In this document: in pieces, positions 9,185 through 18,811 of the stretch | Layout of the letters: each line of letters starts with the position of its first letter | Numbering within the stretch: position 1 is the first letter of the stretch | Assembly (NCBI GenBank): GCA_004010275.1 | Contig: RBWT01000003.1 | Coordinates: forward strand, 1 to 64,000 | Length of the DNA: 64,000 nt | From: Streptomyces huasconensis | GTDB lineage: Bacteria; Actinomycetota; Actinomycetes; Streptomycetales; Streptomycetaceae | Reading direction: 5' to 3' | Program-made: the position numbers and the translations under genes | Notes under the pieces: model-generated | What the model was told of the DNA's origin: nothing | Seen by the model: only the letters and a program-made list of their open reading frames with translations | Database searches by the model: none

Positions 9185-10788
9185 GTGACCCTCCTCGCCT
9201 CCGCGCTCGACCCCGCGAGCGCCGAGTACGCCGAGCACCGCGCCGCCATGCTGGAGAAACTGGCCGCGCTCGACGCCGAGCAGGCCAAGGCCCTGGAGGG
9301 CGGCGGCGAGAAGTACGTCCAACGGCACCGCAAGCGCGGCAAGCTGCTCGCCCGCGAGCGCATCGAGCTGCTGCTCGACCCGGACACGCCCTTCCTGGAG
9401 CTGTCACCGCTGGCGGCCTGGGGCAGCGACTACCCGGTCGGCGCCTCCATGGTCACCGGCATCGGTGTCGTCGAGGGCGTCGAGTGCCTGATCACCGCCA
9501 ACGACCCGACCGTCCGGGGCGGCGCCTCCAACCCCTGGACGCTGAAGAAGGCCTTCCGGGCGCACGAGATCGGACACGCCAACCGGCTGCCGTCGATCCA
9601 CCTCGTGGAGTCCGGCGGCGCCGACCTGCCGTCCCAGAAAGAGATCTTCATCCCGGGCGGCGCCCTGTTCAAACACCTCACGCAGTCCTCGGCGGCCGGC
9701 ATCCCGACCATCGCCGTCGTCTTCGGGAACTCCACGGCGGGCGGCGCGTACGTCCCCGGCCTGTGCGACCACGTGATCATGGTCAAGGAGCGCGCGAAGG
9801 TCTTCCTCGGCGGGCCGCCGCTGGTGAAGATGGCGACCGGCGAGGAGAGCGACGACGAGTCGCTCGGCGGCGCCGAGATGCACGCCCGCACCTCCGGCCT
9901 CGCCGACCACCTCGCCGAGGACGAGCGCGACGCCCTGCGCCAGGCGCGCCGCGTCGTCGCCCGCCTCAACTGGCGCAAGGCGTACGCCGACCCGGACCCG
10001 CTCACCGTCGAGCCGCCGAAGTACGACGAGGACGACTCCTCGGCATCGTCCCCGGCGACCTGAAGAAGCCCTTCGACCCGCGCGAGGTCATCGCCCGCAT
10101 CGTCGACGGCTCCGACTTCGACGAGTTCAAGCCGCTGTACGGAACCAGCCTCACCACCGGGTGGGCCACCCTGCACGGCTACCCGGTCGGCATCCTCGCC
10201 AACGCCCAGGGCGTGCTGTTCAGCGAGGAGTCCCAGAAGGCCGCCCAGTTCATCCAGCTCGCGAACCAGCGCGACATCCCGCTGCTGTTCCTGCACAACA
10301 CCACCGGTTACATGGTCGGCAAGGAGTACGAGCAGGGCGGCATCATCAAGCACGGCGCGATGATGATCAACGCGGTCAGCAACTCGCGTGTCCCGCACCT
10401 GTCCGTCCTCATGGGCGCGAGTTACGGCGCCGGGCACTACGGCATGTGCGGGCGCGCCTACGACCCCCGCTTCCTCTTCGCCTGGCCGAGCGCGAAGTCC
10501 GCCGTCATGGGCCCGCAGCAGCTCGCCGGCGTCCTGTCGATCGTGGCGCGCGCGTCGGCCGCCGCGAAGGGGCAGCCGTACGACGACGAAGCCGACGCGG
10601 GGCTGCGGGCCATGGTGGAGCAGCAGATCGAGGCGGAGTCGCTGCCGATGTTCCTCTCCGGGCGGCTCTACGACGACGGGGTCATCGACCCGCGCGACAC
10701 CCGCACCGTCCTCGGTATCTGCCTGTCCGCGATCCACACCGCCCCCTACGAGGGCGCGCGCGGCGGCTTCGGCGTCTTCCGGATGTGA
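9185..10788 (+). CDS. Acyl-CoA carboxylase carboxyltransferase (beta) subunit, frameshifted
   Basis: Carboxyltransferase subunit of a biotin-dependent acyl-CoA carboxylase (methylcrotonyl-/geranyl-CoA carboxylase type) that moves CO2 from carboxybiotin to an acyl-CoA. The GTG at 9185 follows a CGGAGGGGG ribosome site. Landmarks are [19 protein letters not shown], an N-terminal oxyanion region ([13 protein letters not shown]), [17 protein letters not shown] and, after one frameshift at about 10040, [17 protein letters not shown] and [18 protein letters not shown]. The rebuilt length of about 535 residues is normal for MccB/AtuC. It forms the operon core with the biotin-carrying subunit 11 bp downstream. 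Confidence 0.9.
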
Positions 10789-10799
10789 GGAACTCCCCC

Positions 10800-12677
10800 A
10801 TGATCACCTCCCTGTTGGTGGCCAACCGCGGCGAGATCGCCTGCCGCGTCTTCCGCACCTGCCGCGAGCTGGGCATCGCCACCGTCGCCGTGTACTCCGA
10901 CGCCGACGCGGACGCCCTGCACGTGCGCGAGGCCGACACCGCGGTACGGCTGCCCGGCTCGGCGCCCGGTGAGACGTACCTGCGCGGCGACCTCGTCGTG
11001 AAGGCCGCCCAGGCCGCGGGCGCCGACGCGGTCCACCCCGGCTACGGCTTCCTCTCCGAGAACGCGGGCTTCGCGCGCGCCGTCCAGGACGCGGGCCTGA
11101 CCTGGATCGGCCCGCCGCCCGAGGCGATCGAGGCCATGGCGTCCAAGACCCGCGCCAAGGAACTGATGGGCCTCGCACCCCTCGGCGAGGTCACCGAAGC
11201 CGATCTGCCGGTGCTGGTGAAGGCGGCCGCGGGCGGCGGCGGGCGCGGCATGCGCGTCGTACGCGAACTGGCCGACCTCGCGGGGGAGCTGGCGGCGGCG
11301 CGCGCCGAGGCCGCGAGCGCCTTCGGGGACGGCGAGGTGTTCGTCGAGCCGTACATCGAGGGCGGCCGGCACGTCGAGGTGCAGCTCATGGCCGACGCGC
11401 ACGGCACCGTGTGGACGCTCGGCACCCGCGACTGTACCCTCCAGCGCCGCCACCAGAAGGTCATCGAGGAGTCCCCGGCACCCGGCCTCGCCCCCGGGCT
11501 GGTCGCGGACCTGCACGCCCAGGCGGTGCGGGCCGCACGCGTGACCGGGTACCGCGGCGCGGGCACCGTCGAGTTCCTGGTGGCCGGCGACCGGGCGCAC
11601 TTCCTGGAGATGAACACCCGCCTCCAGGTCGAACACCCCGTCACCGAGGCCGTGTTCGGCATCGACCTGGTGGCGCTCCAGCTCCGGGTCGCCGAGGGCC
11701 ACGCCCTGGACGAGGAGCCGCCGCCCGCGCGCGGGCACGCCGTCGAGGCCCGCCTGTACGCCGAGGACCCGGCGGCCGGATGGGCCCCGCAGACCGGCAC
11801 CCTGCACCGCCTGGACGTGCCGGGGGTGCGCCTCGACACCGGCTACACCGACGGCGACACGATCGGCGTCCACTACGACCCGATGCTCGCCAAGGCCGTC
11901 GCCCACGCGCCCACCCGCGCCGAGGCCGTGCGGAAGCTGGCGGGCGCCCTGGAGCGGGCCACCGTCCACGGCCCGGTCACCAACCGCGACCTGCTCGTAC
12001 GCTCCCTGCGGCACCCGGAGTTCACGGGCGCCCGCATGGACACCGGCTTCTACGACCGGCACGCCGCCTCGCTCGCGGCCGCCGCCCCCGACCCGCACGC
12101 CCCGCTCGCCGCCGCCCTCGCCGACGCCCACGGCCACTCCCGGTTCGGCGGCTGGCGCAACCTCCGCTCGCAGCCCCACCGCAAGCGCTACCGCACCGAG
12201 GCCGACGGCACCGAGCACGAGGTCCGCTACGACCACACCCGGGGCGGCCTGACCGCCGAGGGCGTGCGGGTGCTCACCGTGACGCCGACGGCCGTCGAGC
12301 TGGAAGTGGCGGGCGTACGCCGGCAGTTCACCGTGACGCGGTACGGAGAGCGGGTGCACGTCACCACCGCCCGCGGCGACACCGCCCTCACCGCGCTGCC
12401 CCTGCTCCCCGCACCCACCGCCCGCCGCGCCCCCGGCTCCCTGCTCGCCCCCATGCCGGGCACCGTCGTCCGCGTCGCCGAGGGGCTCGCCGAGGGCGCG
12501 GCCGTCACCGCCGGGCAGCCCCTCGTCTGGCTGGAGGCCATGAAGATGGAGCACCGCGTCTACGCTCCCGCCTCCGGCACGCTCACCGCACTGCACGCCG
12601 CTCCCGGCCGCCAGGTCGAGGTCGGCGCGCTGCTCGCCGTCGTCCAGGCCGCCGCCGAACCGGAGGAGTCCGTATGA
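10800..12677 (+). CDS. Biotin carboxylase / BCCP (alpha) subunit of acyl-CoA carboxylase
   Basis: ATP-grasp biotin carboxylase plus C-terminal biotin carrier domain, 625 residues, intact. The N domain begins LLVANRGEIACRVFRTCR. The ATP-grasp has LVKAAAGGGGRGMRVVRELA and the active-site segments GTRDCTLQRRHQKVIEE and EMNTRLQVEHPVTE. The biotinylation site is WLEAMKMEHRV near the C-terminus. The loop after SKTRAKELM looks several residues shorter than I expect for the family (GLAPLGEVTEADLP); this could be real or an in-frame error. The start is the ATG at 10800. The stop overlaps the next start (ATGA), so expression is coupled to the acyl-CoA dehydrogenase. Confidence 0.92.
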   Translation: MITSLLVANRGEIACRVFRTCRELGIATVAVYSDADADALHVREADTAVRLPGSAPGETYLRGDLVVKAAQAAGADAVHPGYGFLSENAGFARAVQDAGLTWIGPPPEAIEAMASKTRAKELMGLAPLGEVTEADLPVLVKAAAGGGGRGMRVVRELADLAGELAAARAEAASAFGDGEVFVEPYIEGGRHVEVQLMADAHGTVWTLGTRDCTLQRRHQKVIEESPAPGLAPGLVADLHAQAVRAARVTGYRGAGTVEFLVAGDRAHFLEMNTRLQVEHPVTEAVFGIDLVALQLRVAEGHALDEEPPPARGHAVEARLYAEDPAAGWAPQTGTLHRLDVPGVRLDTGYTDGDTIGVHYDPMLAKAVAHAPTRAEAVRKLAGALERATVHGPVTNRDLLVRSLRHPEFTGARMDTGFYDRHAASLAAAAPDPHAPLAAALADAHGHSRFGGWRNLRSQPHRKRYRTEADGTEHEVRYDHTRGGLTAEGVRVLTVTPTAVELEVAGVRRQFTVTRYGERVHVTTARGDTALTALPLLPAPTARRAPGSLLAPMPGTVVRVAEGLAEGAAVTAGQPLVWLEAMKMEHRVYAPASGTLTALHAAPGRQVEVGALLAVVQAAAEPEESV

Positions 12678-13876
12678 GCACCGCACGCAGCACCACCGGC
12701 CGCACCACCCGCAGCGCCGTCCTCGAAAGCGAGGAGCACCAGGCCCTGCGCGCCGCCGTCGCCGCCCTCGGCAAGCGCTACGGCCGCGACTACATGACCC
12801 GCGTCGTGGCGGACGGCGGCCACCCCGACGAACTGTGGGCGGACGCCGCCAAGCTCGGCTACCTCGGCGTGAACCTGCCCGAGGAGTACGGCGGCGGGGG
12901 CGGCGGCATCGCCGAACTCTCCATCGTCCTGGAGGAGCTGGGCGCGGCCGGTTCCCCGCTCCTGATGATGGTCGTCTCGCCCGCCATCTGCGGCACCGTC
13001 ATCGCCCGCTTCGGCACCGAGGCGCAGAAGCGGGCCTGGCTGCCCGGCCTCGCCGACGGCTCCCGCACCATGGCCTTCGGCATCACCGAGCCGGACGCGG
13101 GCTCCAACTCGCACCGCATCACCACCACGGCCCGCCGCGACCCCGACTCCGGCGACTGGCTCCTGACCGGCCGCAAGGTGTTCATCTCCGGCGTCGACAT
13201 CGCCGACGCCACCCTCATCGTCGGCCGCACCTCGGACGCCCGCACCGGCAGCCTCAAGCCGTGCCTGTTCATCGTCCCGCGCGACGCCCCGGGCTTCACG
13301 CGGCGCCAGATCGAGATGGAGCTCCAGGCCCCGGAGAAGCAGTTCGAGCTGGTCCTCGACGACGTACGGCTGCCCGCCGACGCGCTCGTGGGCGACGAGG
13401 ACGCCGGGCTGCTCCAGCTCTTTGCGGGCCTGAACCCCGAGCGCATCATGACGGCCGCCTTCGCACTCGGCATGGCACGGTACGCGCTGCACCGCGCCAC
13501 CGAGTACGCGAAGGAACGCAGCGTCTGGAAGACACCCATCGGCGCCCACCAGGCCATCGCCCACCCCCTCGCGCAGTCCCACATCGAGATCGAACTGGCC
13601 CGCCTGATGACGCAGAAGGCCGCCCGGCTCTACGACGAGGGCGAGGACATGGCCGCGGGCGAGGCCGCCAACATGGCGAAGCTGGCCGCCGCCGACGCCT
13701 GTGTGAAGGCCGTCGACCAGGCCGTGCACACCCTCGGCGGCAACGGCCTCACCAAGGAGTTCGGCCTCGCCTCGCTCATCGTCGCCTCCCGCGTGGCCCG
13801 CATCGCCCCCGTCAGCAGGGAGATGATCCTCAACTACGTCTCCCACCAGACGCTCGGCCTGCCCAAGTCGTACTGA
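12674..13876 (+). CDS. Acyl-CoA dehydrogenase of the liu/atu-type operon
   Basis: FAD flavoprotein of about 400 residues that introduces the alpha,beta double bond in a branched acyl-CoA. Seen: GYLGVNLPEEYGGGGGG, the FAD/substrate motif AFGITEPDAGSNSHR, the second-domain segment WLLTGRKVFISG, RIMTAAFALGMARYAL in the helical C domain, and the C-terminal LGGNGLTKEFGLASLIVA that closes the active site. The frame is intact. It overlaps the carboxylase subunit by four bases. In leucine (Liu) and citronellol (Atu) pathways the dehydrogenase makes the substrate of the carboxylase, which fits its place here. Confidence 0.9.
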   Translation: MSTARSTTGRTTRSAVLESEEHQALRAAVAALGKRYGRDYMTRVVADGGHPDELWADAAKLGYLGVNLPEEYGGGGGGIAELSIVLEELGAAGSPLLMMVVSPAICGTVIARFGTEAQKRAWLPGLADGSRTMAFGITEPDAGSNSHRITTTARRDPDSGDWLLTGRKVFISGVDIADATLIVGRTSDARTGSLKPCLFIVPRDAPGFTRRQIEMELQAPEKQFELVLDDVRLPADALVGDEDAGLLQLFAGLNPERIMTAAFALGMARYALHRATEYAKERSVWKTPIGAHQAIAHPLAQSHIEIELARLMTQKAARLYDEGEDMAAGEAANMAKLAAADACVKAVDQAVHTLGGNGLTKEFGLASLIVASRVARIAPVSREMILNYVSHQTLGLPKSY

Positions 13877-13918
13877 GCCGTACCGAAGTCATGCCGAAGT
13901 CGTGCTGAGGAGCTCCTC

Positions 13919-14653
13919 ATGAGCCTGGTCGTCTCCTCCCCGGAGCGCGGGATCGTCACCGTCACCCTGGACTTCCCCGAGCGCCGCAACGCGCTCTCGG
14001 CGGAGCTGGTGGCCGCCCTCGCCGAGGCCCTCCACGGCCTCGGCGCCGACCCCGGCGTCCGCGCGGTCGTCCTCACCCACACCGGGACGGCGTTCTGCGC
14101 CGGGGCCGACCTGCGCGAGCCACCGGACCCCCGGGACTTCGTACGGCTGCTGCGGCAGATCGTGGAGCTGCCGAAACCGGTGCTCGCCCGGGTGGATGGC
14201 CATGTGCGGGCGGGCGGGCTCGGGCTGCTCGGCGCGTGCGACCTCGCGGTCGCCGGTCCTGGCGCCTCCTTCGCGCTCACGGAGGTCCGTATCGGGGTCG
14301 CGCCCGCCGTCATCTCCCTGACGCTGCTGCCCCGCCTCGACCCGAGCGCCGCCGCCCGCTACCACCTCACCGGGGAGCGCTTCGACGGGGCCCAGGCGGC
14401 GCGGGCCGGCCTCGTCACGGCGTACGCCGACGACGTGGACGCCGGGCTCGCACCGATGCTCGACGGGCTGCGCAAGGCGGCGCCGGGCGCCCTGGCCGAG
14501 ACGAAGCGGCTGCTCACGGCTAAGGTGCTCGACGCATTCGACGCACACTCGGACGCCCTGGTCGCCCTGTCCGCGCGGCTCTTCGGTTCCCCGGAGGCAC
14601 AGCAGGGGACGGGGGCGTTCCTCGAACGACGGGAGCCCCCATGGGTGCTGTGA
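13919..14653 (+). CDS. Enoyl-CoA hydratase/isomerase family protein
   Basis: Crotonase-fold protein of 244 residues, expected to hydrate the carboxylated enoyl-CoA (LiuC/AtuE role). The CoA-binding and oxyanion-hole strand is visible as TGTAFCAGADLREP. The second oxyanion loop is HVRAGGLGLLGACDLAVAG, followed by FALTEVRIGVAPAV. A C-terminal helix covers the active site. The start is the ATG at 13919, preceded by GAGGAG. Its 3' end overlaps the start of the TetR gene by 13 bases, so the regulator is translated as the last member of the operon. Confidence 0.88.
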   Translation: MSLVVSSPERGIVTVTLDFPERRNALSAELVAALAEALHGLGADPGVRAVVLTHTGTAFCAGADLREPPDPRDFVRLLRQIVELPKPVLARVDGHVRAGGLGLLGACDLAVAGPGASFALTEVRIGVAPAVISLTLLPRLDPSAAARYHLTGERFDGAQAARAGLVTAYADDVDAGLAPMLDGLRKAAPGALAETKRLLTAKVLDAFDAHSDALVALSARLFGSPEAQQGTGAFLERREPPWVL

Positions 14654-15247
14654 CCACCGCCGACCGGGCGCCCAAGCAGGACCGCAGCCGCGCGACGCGG
14701 CGGGGGCTCCTGGAGGCCGCCGTGTCGTGCCTCGCCGAGCACGGCTGGGCGGGCTCGACGGTCTCCGTGGTCGCCGAGCGGGCCGGGGTGTCGCGGGGCG
14801 CCGCCCAGCACCACTTCCCGACCCGCGAGACCTCTTCACGGCCGCCGTGGAGTACGTCGCCGAACAGCGCTCCACGGCCTGCGCGCCCTGCCCGCACAGG
14901 ACCCGGCCTCGGTGGTCGCCGCCCTGGTCGGCCTCTACACCGGCCCGCTCTTCCGGGCGGCGCTCCACCTGTGGGTGGCCGCGTCGAACGAACCCCAGCT
15001 GGGCTCGCGCGTCACGGAACTCGAGGCCCGCGTCGGCCGCGAGACGCACCGCATAGCGGTGGAGCTGCTCGGCGCCGACGAGTCCCGCCCCGGCGTCCGC
15101 GAGACCATCCAGGGCCTCCTTGACATGGCCCGTGGCCTCGGCCTCGCGAACCTGCTGACCGACGACCGGGCCCGGCGGGAGCGGGTGGTCGCGCAGTGGA
15201 CGGCGCTGGTGGAGGGGGCGCTGAAATCCAGCCCCTCCGGCGTTTGA
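14641..15247 (+). CDS. TetR-family regulator of the operon, frameshifted
   Basis: The N-terminal TetR DNA-binding helix-turn-helix is clear: DRSRATRRGLLEAAVSCLAE, then VSVVAERAGVSRGAAQHHFP, then the end of the HTH (TREDLFTAAVEYVAEQRS) in another frame. The ligand domain continues in a third frame (VAALVGLYTGPLFRAALHLW, HRIAVELLGADESRPG). Indels are needed near 14826 and 14875. The last residues (KSSPSGV) are encoded by a dispersed Streptomyces terminator repeat that overlaps the stop. As terminal gene of the operon it probably represses the operon through the palindrome at 6516-6544, with an acyl-CoA intermediate as likely inducer. That is inference. Confidence 0.8.
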
Positions 15248-15290
15248 GGAGCGGGGTCCGGGGCGGAGCCCCGAGGCGGTGAGCCCCGGG
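15222..15290. terminator. Dispersed Streptomyces terminator repeat overlapping the TetR 3' end
   Basis: The block beginning ATCCAGCCCCTCCGGCGTTT and continuing GAGGAGCGGGGTCCGGGGCG then GAGCCCCG can fold as two GC hairpins between the convergent TetR and citrate synthase genes. I recognise this block as a common intergenic repeat of Streptomyces. Here the first half is inside the TetR coding frame and supplies its last seven codons and stop. Confidence 0.6.
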
Positions 15291-15293
15291 GCA

Positions 15294-16394
15294 TCAGCGC
15301 GAGATGTCCCCAAAACCCTCGATCTCCTGCGGGCCACGGGAGCCGGGCCCCACGTACCGCGCCGAGGGACGGACCAGCCGTCCCGTCCGCTTCTGCTCCA
15401 GGATGTGCGCCGACCACCCGGCGGTCCGCGCGCACGTGAACATCGACGTGAACATGTGCGCCGGGACCTCCGCGAAGTCCAGGACGATCGCTGCCCAGAA
15501 CTCGACGTTGGTGGCGAGGACCCGGTCGGGACGGCGGGCGTGCAGCTCGTCCAGGGCCGCCTTCTCCAGCGCCTCGGCGACCTCGAAGCGCGGCGCCCCC
15601 AGCTCGCGGGCGGTGCGCCGCAGCACCCGCGCGCGCGGGTCCTCGGCCCGGTACACCCGGTGGCCGAAGCCCATCAGCCGCTCGCCCTTGTCCAGCGCCT
15701 GCTTCACGTACGCCACCGCGTCACCCGTGCGCTCGATCTCCTCGATCATGCCGAGGACCCGGGACGGCGCCCCGCCGTGCAGCGGCCCCGACATGGCGCC
15801 GACGGCGCCGGAGAGCGCTGCCGCCACGTCCGCGCCGGTGGAGGCGATGACGCGGGCGGTGAACGTGGAGGCGTTCATGCCGTGCTCGGCGGCCGACGTC
15901 CAGTACGCGTCGACGGCCTTCACGTGCTTGGGGTCCGGCTCGCCGCGCCAGCGCTTCATGAACCGCTCGACGACCGTCTCGGCCTTGTCGATCTCCCGCT
16001 GCGGCACCATCGGCAGTCCCTGGCCGCGCGCCGACTGGGCGACGTAGGACAGGGCCATGACGGCGGCGCGCGCCAGGTCCTCGCGGGCCTGCCGCTCGTC
16101 GATGTCCAGCAGGGGGCGCAGACCCCACACGGGGGCGAGCATGGCGAGCGCGGACTGCACGTCGACGCGGATGTCCCCGGAGTGCACCGGGATCGGGAAG
16201 GGCTCGGCGGGCGGCAGGCCGGGATTGAAGGCGCCGTCGACGAGCAGGCCCCACACGTTCCCGAAGGAGACGTGGCCGACCAGGTCCTCGATGTCGACGC
16301 CGCGGTAACGAAGCGCGCCGCCTTCCTTGTCCGGTTCGGCGATCTCCGTCTCGAACGCGACGACTCCTTCAAGGCCGGGTACGAAGTCGGACAT
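15294..16394 (-). CDS. Citrate synthase 2
   Basis: Condenses acetyl-CoA and oxaloacetate to citrate (or acts as methylcitrate synthase; not separable by eye). The 366-residue frame from the ATG at 16394 is intact. Catalytic segments are visible: His in MSGPLHGGAPSRVLGMIEEI (first 20 residues), the oxaloacetate-binding GFGHRVYRAEDPRARVL, and the C-terminal NVEFWAAIVLDFAEVP and FTCARTAGWSAHILEQ. The N-terminus shows LRYRGVDIEDLVG, typical of the short Gram-positive type II-like enzymes. It is convergent with the upstream operon and divergent from pdxH. From memory it corresponds to the S. coelicolor gene next to pdxH. Confidence 0.9.
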   Translation of the reverse strand: MSDFVPGLEGVVAFETEIAEPDKEGGALRYRGVDIEDLVGHVSFGNVWGLLVDGAFNPGLPPAEPFPIPVHSGDIRVDVQSALAMLAPVWGLRPLLDIDERQAREDLARAAVMALSYVAQSARGQGLPMVPQREIDKAETVVERFMKRWRGEPDPKHVKAVDAYWTSAAEHGMNASTFTARVIASTGADVAAALSGAVGAMSGPLHGGAPSRVLGMIEEIERTGDAVAYVKQALDKGERLMGFGHRVYRAEDPRARVLRRTARELGAPRFEVAEALEKAALDELHARRPDRVLATNVEFWAAIVLDFAEVPAHMFTSMFTCARTAGWSAHILEQKRTGRLVRPSARYVGPGSRGPQEIEGFGDISR

Positions 16395-16737
16395 CAGGCG
16401 GCTCCTCGTGATGGGTTCGACAGGATGGTGGGTGAGAGATGGGGTCGCGATCAGCTCATGACCATGCGTCAAAAATGGGCGGTTACGATCCGGTTCCGCG
16501 GTCGAGTACGCCGGTATCCGGCGCGTTCGCCGACTCGCGGTCCGAAACGGTCATCCCGGTGATGCCCCGCGCGGCGGGTGGTCACCCCACCGACTGCGGC
16601 AGCAGGACGATATCCGTTGGTGCCACCTTTGGCGATGGAATGCGGCACTCAGTGCCAGACGTCACCTCCCCGCGGCACCGTACGCCCCTCCTCCGGGGGC
16701 CCGGTGAGCCGCGCCTCGTATACGGCAAGATGACCGT
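16395..16737. other. Divergent intergenic region between citrate synthase and pdxH
   Basis: About 340 bp with no supported gene. It must carry both promoters. I see no clear palindrome or repeat; AT-richer pockets lie near 16470-16490 and 16600-16640. Confidence 0.5.
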
Positions 16738-17424
16738 GTGACCGACTCCAGCGCCTCCCTTCCCGAACCGCTTCCCGAGCCGGCCGGCATGCGTGAGCAG
16801 TACGTCACCGAGGGGCTCGCGGAGGCCGGCCTGCCCGCCGGGCCCATGGAACAGTTCGCGCACTGGTTCAAGGAGGCGGTGCGCGACACGGACGCCCTCC
16901 CCGAGCCGAACGCCATGGTCGTCTCCACGGCCGACGCCGAGGGCAGGCCCAGCTCCCGCACGGTGCTCCTGAAGGGCTTCGACGAACGCGGCTTCGTCTT
17001 CTTCACCAACTACGAATCCCGCAAGGCCCGCGAGATCACCGTCAACCCGCACGTCTCGCTGCTCTTCCCCTGGCACCCCATGGCCCGCCAGGTCATCGTC
17101 TCCGGCACCGCGGCGCGCGTCGGGCGCGAGGAGACGGTCGCCTACTTCCGCACCCGGCCGCACGGCTCCCAGCTCGGCGCCTGGGCCAGCGCCCAGTCGT
17201 CCGTCCTCGCCTCCCGGGACGAACTGGACAGGGCGTACGCCGACTTGGCCGCCCGCTATCCCGAGGGCGAGCAGGTCCCCGTGCCGCCGAACTGGGGCGG
17301 CTTCCGGGTGACCCCCCGGGCGGTGGAGTTCTGGCAGGGCCGCAGGAACCGCCTGCACGACCGCCTGCGGTACGTGTGCGGCGAGGGTGACCCGGTGTGG
17401 CGGGTGGAGCGCCTCAGCCCGTGA
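16738..17424 (+). CDS. pdxH: Pyridoxamine 5'-phosphate oxidase
   Basis: FMN enzyme that oxidises pyridoxine/pyridoxamine 5'-phosphate to pyridoxal phosphate, the last step of vitamin B6 salvage. The 228-residue frame starting at GTG 16738 is intact. The FMN-binding core is [17 protein letters not shown] followed by [29 protein letters not shown] and [15 protein letters not shown] mark the dimer and phosphate sites. The conserved C-terminus with RLHDRLRY and WRVERLSP closes the active site. It converges with the next gene, and the two 3' ends overlap by 11 bases. Confidence 0.95.
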   Translation: MTDSSASLPEPLPEPAGMREQYVTEGLAEAGLPAGPMEQFAHWFKEAVRDTDALPEPNAMVVSTADAEGRPSSRTVLLKGFDERGFVFFTNYESRKAREITVNPHVSLLFPWHPMARQVIVSGTAARVGREETVAYFRTRPHGSQLGAWASAQSSVLASRDELDRAYADLAARYPEGEQVPVPPNWGGFRVTPRAVEFWQGRRNRLHDRLRYVCGEGDPVWRVERLSP

Positions 17425-18277
17425 GGACGCCGTCCAGGAACGGCTCGACGGCCGCGCGCCAGGCCTCCGGCTGGTCGTAGTGGACGAGGTGACCGGCGTC
17501 GGGCACCTCCGCGTACTGCCCGCGGGGCAGCACGCGGACCATCTCCTGGGACTCGGCCCGGCCCAGCTCGCCGTCGAGGCCGCGGACCACGAGCGCGGGG
17601 CAGCGGACCTGCATCAGCTCCTCCCAGTGCGCGTCGTGCACCCACGTCTCGCGGGACCGCAGCATCTGGGCGGGGTCGAACACCGGCCGCCAGCCGTCCG
17701 GCCCCTCGGCCATCACCTCGGCGAAGAACGCGCCCCGCGAGGGGTTGGGGCGCTCCACCCAGGGGTCGTCCTCGCCGAACCACTTGCGCACGTCGGCGAG
17801 GGTGGCGAACGGCACGGGCCAGGAGGCGAACCACTCCTCCCACTCGCGCTGCGAGGCCGCGCCCAGCGCCGAGGCCCGCATGTCGCAGATGACCAGGCCC
17901 CGGACGAGGTCGGGGCGGCGGGCGGCCAGCTGCCAGGCGGTGAGCGCTCCCATGGAGTGGCCGATGAGGACGGCGGGCGCGAGGCCGAGCTGTTCCAGGG
18001 CGGCCTCGGCGTCGGCCACGTAGGCCTCGCGGGTGTAGGGGCCGTCGGGGAGCTTCTCGCTCTGGCCGTGGCCGCGCTGGTCGAGGGCGACCGCGCGGTG
18101 CCGCTCGGAGAGCCAGCGGGCCGTGCCGGCCCAGTGGGAGGCCCGGCCCATCAGGCCGTGCAGCAACAGCACCCCGCCCGGTGCGCCCTCGGCCTCCCTC
18201 TGCTTGGGAGGATCGGCGAACTCCCAGGCGGCGAGGCGTACGCCCCCCGCGCCCGTCACGTCGATGCGCCGCACCAT
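17414..18277 (-). CDS. Alpha/beta-fold hydrolase
   Basis: About 287 residues from the ATG at 18277 ([16 protein letters not shown]); an upstream ATG at 18304 would add nine residues. It has the oxyanion-hole HG motif ([15 protein letters not shown]), nucleophile elbow GHSMGA, and a C-terminal catalytic His in [14 protein letters not shown]. The acid is probably the Asp in [15 protein letters not shown] cytoplasmic esterase, lipase or haloperoxidase-like hydrolase; the substrate is not predictable. The frame is intact. It sits tail to tail with pdxH with an 11-bp overlap. Confidence 0.85.
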   Translation of the reverse strand: MVRRIDVTGAGGVRLAAWEFADPPKQREAEGAPGGVLLLHGLMGRASHWAGTARWLSERHRAVALDQRGHGQSEKLPDGPYTREAYVADAEAALEQLGLAPAVLIGHSMGALTAWQLAARRPDLVRGLVICDMRASALGAASQREWEEWFASWPVPFATLADVRKWFGEDDPWVERPNPSRGAFFAEVMAEGPDGWRPVFDPAQMLRSRETWVHDAHWEELMQVRCPALVVRGLDGELGRAESQEMVRVLPRGQYAEVPDAGHLVHYDQPEAWRAAVEPFLDGVLTG

Positions 18278-18811
18278 GATTCCTGGCACCCCCCTTGATT
18301 CCACTCGGGATTCACGCCTGGTCCTGCCTCACACCCCCGCACGCTATCGAACTCCCTTTCGAAAGCAGCCGGTTCGCGGATAACACCCCTCGTTCGGGTG
18401 ACCACGCTCCAGGATTGACGGGCGTGGCCGAGGGGAGATCTTCATCGGGAGGCGGGCCGCTCGGGGACATGGGCCCGTGGGGGACGACCCTGAGAGCTCG
18501 GGGCTCCGGGTCGACGCAGGGGAGGACAGGCCCCGGCGCCTTCGGGCGCCGGGGCCCTCGCGTCCCAGCTCACCAGACGGGCGCATCCTCCCGCCCCCTC
18601 TCCGGCCGCACGGCCGGACCGTCGGCGGTGCGGCGCCGACACGGTCCAGAGCCTCAGGTCATATGCCTCTCGCGACAGCCTCGCACGCAAAACGTTCCCG
18701 CGCTGCGATTCCGCACACTGAATCTTGGACTCCGCAAGAACGCGCGGAGATCGCGGAGGCCCGCCAACTTTCCCGCACGCGGCGGAAGTTGACGCACACC
18801 CCTCAGCAGCC
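18278..18811. other. 534-bp intergenic region between dmdR1 and the hydrolase
   Basis: No protein gene is supported. The region contains one very strong hairpin (18529-18556) and, to its right, a less GC-rich stretch (18655-18760) without clear codon bias. It probably holds the dmdR1 transcript end and the hydrolase promoter. A small RNA cannot be excluded. Confidence 0.5.
18529..18556. terminator. 12-bp perfect hairpin with TTCG tetraloop
   Basis: GGCCCCGGCGCC-TTCG-GGCGCCGGGGCC is a perfect 12-bp stem closed by a C(TTCG)G loop, an extra-stable RNA tetraloop on the plus-strand transcript. There is no T-run on either side. It lies about 255 bp downstream of the dmdR1 stop on that gene's strand, so it may be its distal terminator or the end of an unannotated transcript. 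Confidence 0.5.

Noticed and set aside
5353-9387. A 1,344-codon open frame on the minus strand
   Set aside because: It is antisense to the EamA, DinB-fold and AtuA-like genes, has Arg/Gly/Ala-rich composition without domains, and arises because GC-rich codons leave few stops on the opposite strand.
10746-12686. A 646-codon minus-strand open frame over the biotin carboxylase gene
   Set aside because: The plus strand encodes a textbook biotin carboxylase/BCCP. The reverse frame has no motif and no ribosome site.
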